Below, piece by piece: positions 4,577 through 7,561 of a DNA stretch of 7,561 nucleotides (position 1 is the stretch's first letter; every line of letters starts with the position of its first letter). Both the position numbers and the translations under genes were made by a program. Origin of the DNA: an uncultured Eubacteriales bacterium (lineage in GTDB: Bacteria > Bacillota > Clostridia > Oscillospirales > Oscillospiraceae); the NCBI GenBank assembly GCA_900554705.1, contig USIH01000105.1, positions 1 to 7,561 of the forward strand. The letters are read 5' to 3'. The notes beneath the pieces were generated by a model. The model did no database searches. It worked only from the letters and a program-made list of their open reading frames with translations, and had not been told where the DNA came from.

Positions 4577-5455
4577 TTAAATTCCTGCCCCATCGAAAGT
4601 CGGGAGATATTCCGTCGTCGCGGCGGAAAAATCCTGTACAAAGCCCTCCGTGATGCCGCAAAGCTCCATCCACGAGACCGCGCCGTCGTACTCCTCCCGC
4701 GTCAGGCAGCGGTCGAGCGGCGGCTCTTGCCGGCCGACGGGAACATACTGCGCCATAAGAGAGAGCGGCACGTCATGCTTCGGAAAGAGCGCGGCAAAGC
4801 GCTCCAGTACGCGCAGACTGTTGTCGAGGCAATCGGGCAGCACAAGGTGACGCACCAGCAGGCCGCGCTTCATCTGCTCGTCCTCATAAACGGGCGCTCC
4901 GACCTGACGGTACATTTCGCGCAGCGCAGCCTCGGCGACCTCGGGGTAATCCTCTGCGGCAGAGAATCGCTTGGCCAGTGCCCGGTCGGCATACTTAAAA
5001 TCGGGCAGATAGATGTCGATCCGCCCCTCCAGTTCCCGCAGCGTCTCGACGCGCTCGTAGCCTCCGCAGTTGTAGACCACCGGAACGGGCAGCTTGGGCG
5101 TCAGCGCCGGAAGGATGCTCGGCAGAAAATGCGTCGGCGTTACAAGGTCGATCGACTGCGCCCCTTCGTCGATCAGGCGCAAAAAGATTTCGCGCAGCTC
5201 GTCGCTTGTGCAGGGTTTTCCGTGCCGCTCCAGAGAGATCTCCCGATTTTGGCAGTAGACGCACCGCAGCGTGCAGCCGCTGAAAAAGACCGCTCCCGTC
5301 CCGAACGAACCAGAGATCGGCGGCTCCTCGCCATAGTGAAGCATCGCGCGCGCGGCGACCGGCTGCGCGGGCATCGCGCAAAAGCCGCGCTCCCCCGCGG
5401 TGCGGTCAACACCGCACCGGCGCGGGCAGAGCGTACAGTTCTTATAGTCAAGCAC
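4577..5455 (-). CDS. Radical SAM protein, PflA/PflX-like (COG1313 type)
   Basis: This is a 4Fe-4S radical-SAM enzyme of unknown substrate, resembling pyruvate-formate-lyase activases and the PflX group. The radical SAM motif is C61-TLR-C65-VY-C68 (GCTLRCVYCQN). An N-terminal cysteine motif CTLCPRRCGVDR (7-18) with C26 (ERGFC) is typical of the COG1313 group and may hold another metal site. Conserved downstream stretches include TPTHFLP, VYNCGGYE, DIYLPDFKYAD and LVLPDCLDNS. I place the start at GTG 5455 (292 residues). It leads straight into the Cys motif and has GGGGTG 6 bases upstream. The longer reading to 5680 would translate through parS and into the opposing methyltransferase gene. It is divergent from rlmD. 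No pyruvate formate-lyase or other obvious glycyl-radical partner is nearby, so the target is unknown. Confidence 0.88.
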   Translation of the reverse strand: MLDYKNCTLCPRRCGVDRTAGERGFCAMPAQPVAARAMLHYGEEPPISGSFGTGAVFFSGCTLRCVYCQNREISLERHGKPCTSDELREIFLRLIDEGAQSIDLVTPTHFLPSILPALTPKLPVPVVYNCGGYERVETLRELEGRIDIYLPDFKYADRALAKRFSAAEDYPEVAEAALREMYRQVGAPVYEDEQMKRGLLVRHLVLPDCLDNSLRVLERFAALFPKHDVPLSLMAQYVPVGRQEPPLDRCLTREEYDGAVSWMELCGITEGFVQDFSAATTEYLPTFDGAGI

Positions 5456-5467
5456 AAAAAACACCCC

Positions 5468-5496
5468 ATTGTACAATCCATTCCGCTGTGATACAA
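5468..5496 (-). promoter_or_regulatory. Possible leftward promoter overlapping the rlmD promoter
   Basis: The minus strand reads TTGTAT (plus 5491-5496), 17 bases, then TACAAT (plus 5468-5473). Its -35 lies on the -10 of the rightward promoter and the reverse. The predicted start near 5461 leaves only about six bases before GTG 5455, so the GGGGTG ribosome site (5462-5467) would mostly be cut off. Either the radical SAM mRNA is nearly leaderless or this match is a by-product of sequence symmetry. Confidence 0.4.
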
Positions 5497-5497
5497 T
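5469..5497 (+). promoter_or_regulatory. Sigma-A promoter of rlmD
   Basis: TTGTAC (5469-5474), a 17-base spacer and TACAAT (5492-5497), with TGA just before the -10 (extended -10). The predicted start is near 5504, giving a leader of about 40 bases that contains parS site 3 at roughly +13 to +28. Confidence 0.75.
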
Positions 5498-5515
5498 AGA
5501 CACATCAAGAAAACG

Positions 5516-5531
5516 TGTTTCACGTGAAACA
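5516..5531. other. parS: parS site 3, in the rlmD leader
   Basis: Exact TGTTTCACGTGAAACA. Unlike sites 1 and 2 it has no extended palindromic arms or T-run. It lies between the rlmD -10 and start codon, and its last base is the first base of the SD (AGAGGA, 5531-5536). ParB here could impede early elongation, and the RNA form could fold next to the ribosome site; both are inferences. Confidence 0.95.
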
Positions 5532-5543
5532 GAGGAAATCAAA

Positions 5544-6908
5544 ATGCTAAAAGAGCAAGAGATCCATCGCGCCGTTGTCACCGGCTTTACCAGCGAAGGG
5601 CTTGGCGTCTGCCGCGTAGACGGCTGCGCCGTATTCGTCCCGAATGCCGCGCCGGACGAGGAATACGATTTGCGCATCACGCACGTCGGAAAGCACGCCG
5701 CCTACGGCTCGATCCTTCGGATTATAACAAAATCCCCCAGCCGCGTCAACCGCAAATGCCCGCACGCTGGGCTTTGCGGCGGCTGCACCTTCTGGCACCT
5801 GACCTACGCGGCAGAGCTGGAACTGAAGGCGCAGCGCGTGCTCGACGCGCTGAACCGCATCGGCGGCCAGTCGCTGGCCGAGGTTCCCATCACCGGCGCG
5901 CAAAGCTGCGAGGGCTACCGCAACAAGGCGCAGTACCCCGTCGCCACAGCAAAAAAAGGGCTTGCCGCCGGATTTTTTCGGAAAGGGACACACCGCGTCA
6001 TTCCCGTGCAGCGCTGTCTGATCCAATCGCCCTGCGCCGACAGGGCCGTCGCCGCCGTTTTACAGTGGGCGCGGCAGTGCGGCGTCACTGCCTATGACGA
6101 GACGAGCGGAAAGGGACTTTTGCGTCACATTTTTGTTCGCTGCGCCGCCGCCACAGGTCAGGTTCTGGTCTGCCCCGTCATTAACGGCGCTTCCCTGCCG
6201 GAGCCTGCACTTCTGGTCTCCCTGCTCCGGCAACGGGTCGCGGGACTTGCCTCCGTGCAGGTCAACTATAACACAAAGCGCGGCAACACCGTCCTCGGGC
6301 CGACCACGCGCGTGCTCTGGGGGCAGGAGGCAATTGAAGACGTCCTGTGCGGCCTGCGCTTTCGCATTTCTCCCGCCTCTTTCTATCAGGTCAACCGCGA
6401 TCAGGCCGAACGGCTCTACAATGCCGCGCTCACGGCAGCAAAGCTCGACGGCACGCAGACCGTGCTCGATCTTTATTGCGGCACCGGCACGATCACGCTC
6501 TGCGCCGCCAAACGCGCAAAGCAGGCCATCGGCGTTGAGGTCGTCGCCGCCGCCATCGCCGACGCGGAGGAAAATGCTCGCCGCAACGGCATCACAAACG
6601 CGCGCTTCTTCTGCGCCGATGCGGGGCATGCGGCACAGAAGCTCACACAAGAGGGCGTCCGCCCCGATGTGATCATCGTCGACCCGCCGCGAAAGGGCGT
6701 CAGTGCCGACGTCATCGACGCCATCGAGCGTATGTCGCCGCAGCGCCTTGTCTACGTCTCCTGCGACCCCGCGACACTTGCCCGCGACGTCGCGCTGCTC
6801 TGCGCGGACGGCTGGCAGCTGGAGCACGCGGAGGCCTTTGACCTCTTCCCGCGCTGCGCCCACGTCGAGACGGTCGCGCTGCTCAGCCGGAAGCAAAAAG
6901 GTCTATGA
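5544..6908 (+). CDS. rlmD: 23S rRNA (uracil-C5)-methyltransferase, RlmD/RlmCD family
   Basis: This SAM-dependent enzyme makes 5-methyluridine in 23S rRNA (U1939, and in Gram-positive RlmCD also U747). At 454 residues it has the full family layout. An N-terminal TRAM RNA-binding domain covers about 1-60. The 4Fe-4S ligands are C72, C78 and C81 (CPHAGLCGGC) with C158 (VQRCLI). The Rossmann SAM site is LDLYCGTGT (308-316), and IIVDPPRKG (377-385) follows. The catalytic nucleophile is C407 in YVSCDPATLARD. The sequence alone does not tell whether it modifies one or both positions, or whether it is a TrmA-like paralogue, though the Fe-S cysteines favour Rlm enzymes. I use ATG 5544 (SD AGAGGA, 7-base spacing) rather than an ATG-like start at 5469, which would lie in the promoter and translate through parS. 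Confidence 0.93.
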   Translation: MLKEQEIHRAVVTGFTSEGLGVCRVDGCAVFVPNAAPDEEYDLRITHVGKHAAYGSILRIITKSPSRVNRKCPHAGLCGGCTFWHLTYAAELELKAQRVLDALNRIGGQSLAEVPITGAQSCEGYRNKAQYPVATAKKGLAAGFFRKGTHRVIPVQRCLIQSPCADRAVAAVLQWARQCGVTAYDETSGKGLLRHIFVRCAAATGQVLVCPVINGASLPEPALLVSLLRQRVAGLASVQVNYNTKRGNTVLGPTTRVLWGQEAIEDVLCGLRFRISPASFYQVNRDQAERLYNAALTAAKLDGTQTVLDLYCGTGTITLCAAKRAKQAIGVEVVAAAIADAEENARRNGITNARFFCADAGHAAQKLTQEGVRPDVIIVDPPRKGVSADVIDAIERMSPQRLVYVSCDPATLARDVALLCADGWQLEHAEAFDLFPRCAHVETVALLSRKQKGL

Positions 6909-6931
6909 TACTCTGAAAGCCCGCGTATCAT
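6905..6931 (+). repeat. Inverted repeat after rlmD, weak hairpin
   Basis: ATGATAC (6905-6911) pairs with GTATCAT (6925-6931) over a 13-base loop. It overlaps the rlmD stop codon and has no T-run after it, so it is at best a weak terminator or an mRNA 3'-end structure. I see no clear promoter for the next gene in 6909-6966; TATAAG at 6951-6956 is a possible -10 without a -35. Confidence 0.35.
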
Positions 6932-6980
6932 CAATAACGTAAAGCAGCCTTATAAGTCAAGCATTTGGAGGAGGATTTTT

Positions 6981-7472
6981 ATGGATGTCACCTTACAAGA
7001 TATAACGCTTGCGCTGATGCAGGAATATGACCGGTCGTTTTCCCCCGATCCGGATCTTTTCATGCACATGAACCGATTTACGCAGTATCACTACGATCCC
7101 GCCGTGACGCAAGCGCGCTACGAACGCTATCGGCAAGCAGGCGATCGCAGGGTGTTCCTCGTCATGACGGAGGGAAAGCCGGTCGGCGAGATCATGCTCA
7201 AGCACATCGACATGGAGAAACGGCAGGCAGAACTGTCCATCCACCTGCAAAATGACACGGTAAAAAACCGAGGAATCGGAACACAGGCAGAGCGCCTGCT
7301 GCTTGTCTACGCGTTCGATACGCTGCATTTGGAGACGGTGCTTGCCGACACCGTGCTGAAAAACACCCGAAGCCAGCACGTGCTGGAAAAGGTCGGTTTT
7401 TCCTTCGTGCGTGAGGAAGGCATTTTTAGGCACTACCGCATCACGCGCGACGCATTCTGCGCAAAACCGTAA
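6981..7472 (+). CDS. GNAT-family N-acetyltransferase (RimJ/RimL-like)
   Basis: This predicted cytoplasmic acetyl-CoA-dependent N-acetyltransferase has 163 residues, the usual single-domain length. The central strand FLVMTEGKPVGEIMLKHID (59-77) leads to ELSIHLQ (84-90). The acetyl-CoA pyrophosphate loop is NRGIGTQAE (96-104), in the Q/RxxGxG/A position. The C-terminal part, VLKNTRSQHVLEKVGFSFVREE (125-146), has the Asn and GF features of the RimJ/RimL subgroup. The substrate cannot be told; protein N-termini, small amines or antibiotics are all possible. The ATG has an excellent SD (GGAGGAGG, 6967-6974, 6-base spacing), predicting strong translation. It lies 72 bases after rlmD on the same strand and may be read through from it. 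The gene ends just before a GC-rich hairpin. Confidence 0.88.
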   Translation: MDVTLQDITLALMQEYDRSFSPDPDLFMHMNRFTQYHYDPAVTQARYERYRQAGDRRVFLVMTEGKPVGEIMLKHIDMEKRQAELSIHLQNDTVKNRGIGTQAERLLLVYAFDTLHLETVLADTVLKNTRSQHVLEKVGFSFVREEGIFRHYRITRDAFCAKP

Positions 7473-7476
7473 AAAA

Positions 7477-7506
7477 CCCCCGCCGCCGGAACACCGGCGG
7501 CGGGGG
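7477..7506 (-). terminator. GC-rich hairpin, terminator for leftward transcription
   Basis: A 13-bp perfect, almost all-GC stem (7477-7489 with 7494-7506) closes an AACA loop. On the minus strand it is followed by TTTTTT (plus 7471-7476), an excellent intrinsic terminator. On the plus strand it is followed by TCAG with no T-run. So it probably ends a leftward gene or RNA from beyond the right edge. It lies 5 bases after the GNAT stop and may also protect that mRNA's 3' end. Confidence 0.75.
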
Positions 7507-7507
7507 T

Positions 7508-7542
7508 CAGACTGTCAAAAAAGTCCGTAACCGTCAAAATAG
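7508..7542. repeat. 35-base direct repeat, copy 2
   Basis: Identical over 35 bases to 3651-3685 and in the same orientation, 3857 bases away. It starts two bases after the end of the GC hairpin, just as copy 1 starts two bases after the parS palindrome. After base 35 the sequence diverges, then shares AAGAAAA at the window end, so the element may continue outside. On the minus strand it contains TTGACG and TTGACA, but no -10 at a suitable distance. Confidence 0.85.
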
Positions 7543-7561
7543 ATTCACTTTTTTAAGAAAA

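Noticed and set aside
3529..4653. Rightward open frame across the parA-lexA gap and lexA
   Set aside because: It translates through both parS palindromes (giving FHVKQ-type residues) and antisense to lexA; no domain and no ribosome site.
5469..5543. Earlier rlmD start at 5469
   Set aside because: It overlaps the -35 and -10 and translates parS, and it lacks an SD. ATG 5544 has one and fits the start of the TRAM domain.
5456..5680. N-terminal extension of the radical SAM protein to ATG 5680
   Set aside because: It would run through parS (residues VSRET) and inside rlmD on the opposite strand. The family begins near the CxLCPRxCG motif, just after GTG 5455.
6060..6896. Leftward open frame opposite rlmD
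   Set aside because: Antisense to an intact methyltransferase with all catalytic motifs; its composition is typical of a GC-rich shadow frame.

Overview
The window reads as a chromosomal segment of a GC-rich, low-GC-lineage (Firmicutes/Bacillota) bacterium, most likely a Clostridia member such as an Oscillospiraceae relative. The basis is a Soj/Spo0J-type ParA and ParB with canonical parS sites (TGTTTCACGTGAAACA), a LexA with a Bacillus-type LexA box in its own promoter, strong GGAGG ribosome sites, and parA-parB-serS linkage of the kind known from Clostridia. The lineage is inference from gene content. Clustered parS sites beside parAB suggest the region lies near the replication origin, but no origin or DnaA-box cluster is visible here.

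Layout. The left edge (1-57) holds a leftward promoter for a gene outside the window, then a strong hairpin terminator (58-91). A leftward operon follows, in transcription order parA (3554-2799), parB, serS and mscL (ends 106). The first three are only 6 and 14 bases apart; serS and mscL are separated by 69 bases carrying an attenuator-like hairpin. parA has a clear sigma-A promoter with a parS site just upstream. A 388-base gap (3555-3942) separates parA from lexA. It holds two parS sites in 32- and 34-base perfect palindromes, one copy of a 35-base direct repeat, several hairpins and an AT-rich promoter-like patch. Leftward lexA (4512-3943) and a leftward PflA-like radical SAM protein (5455-4577) come next. 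A compact divergent promoter region (5456-5543) contains the third parS site. On the right, the rightward strand carries a 23S rRNA uracil methyltransferase (5544-6908) and a GNAT acetyltransferase (6981-7472). The right edge has a GC-rich hairpin that is a good terminator only for leftward transcription, then the second copy of the 35-base repeat.

How it works together. ParB should load at the three parS sites, and with ParA organise and segregate the origin region. serS (tRNA-Ser charging) is tied transcriptionally to the segregation genes and has no visible T-box leader. LexA probably represses itself through a box overlapping its -35. Most genes are well-known families. What deserves a second look is regulatory: parS sequences that seem to double as terminators, or that sit in a promoter/leader; a dispersed 35-base repeat next to hairpins; and a possible small structured RNA between parA and lexA. 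No wholly new multi-gene system is evident.
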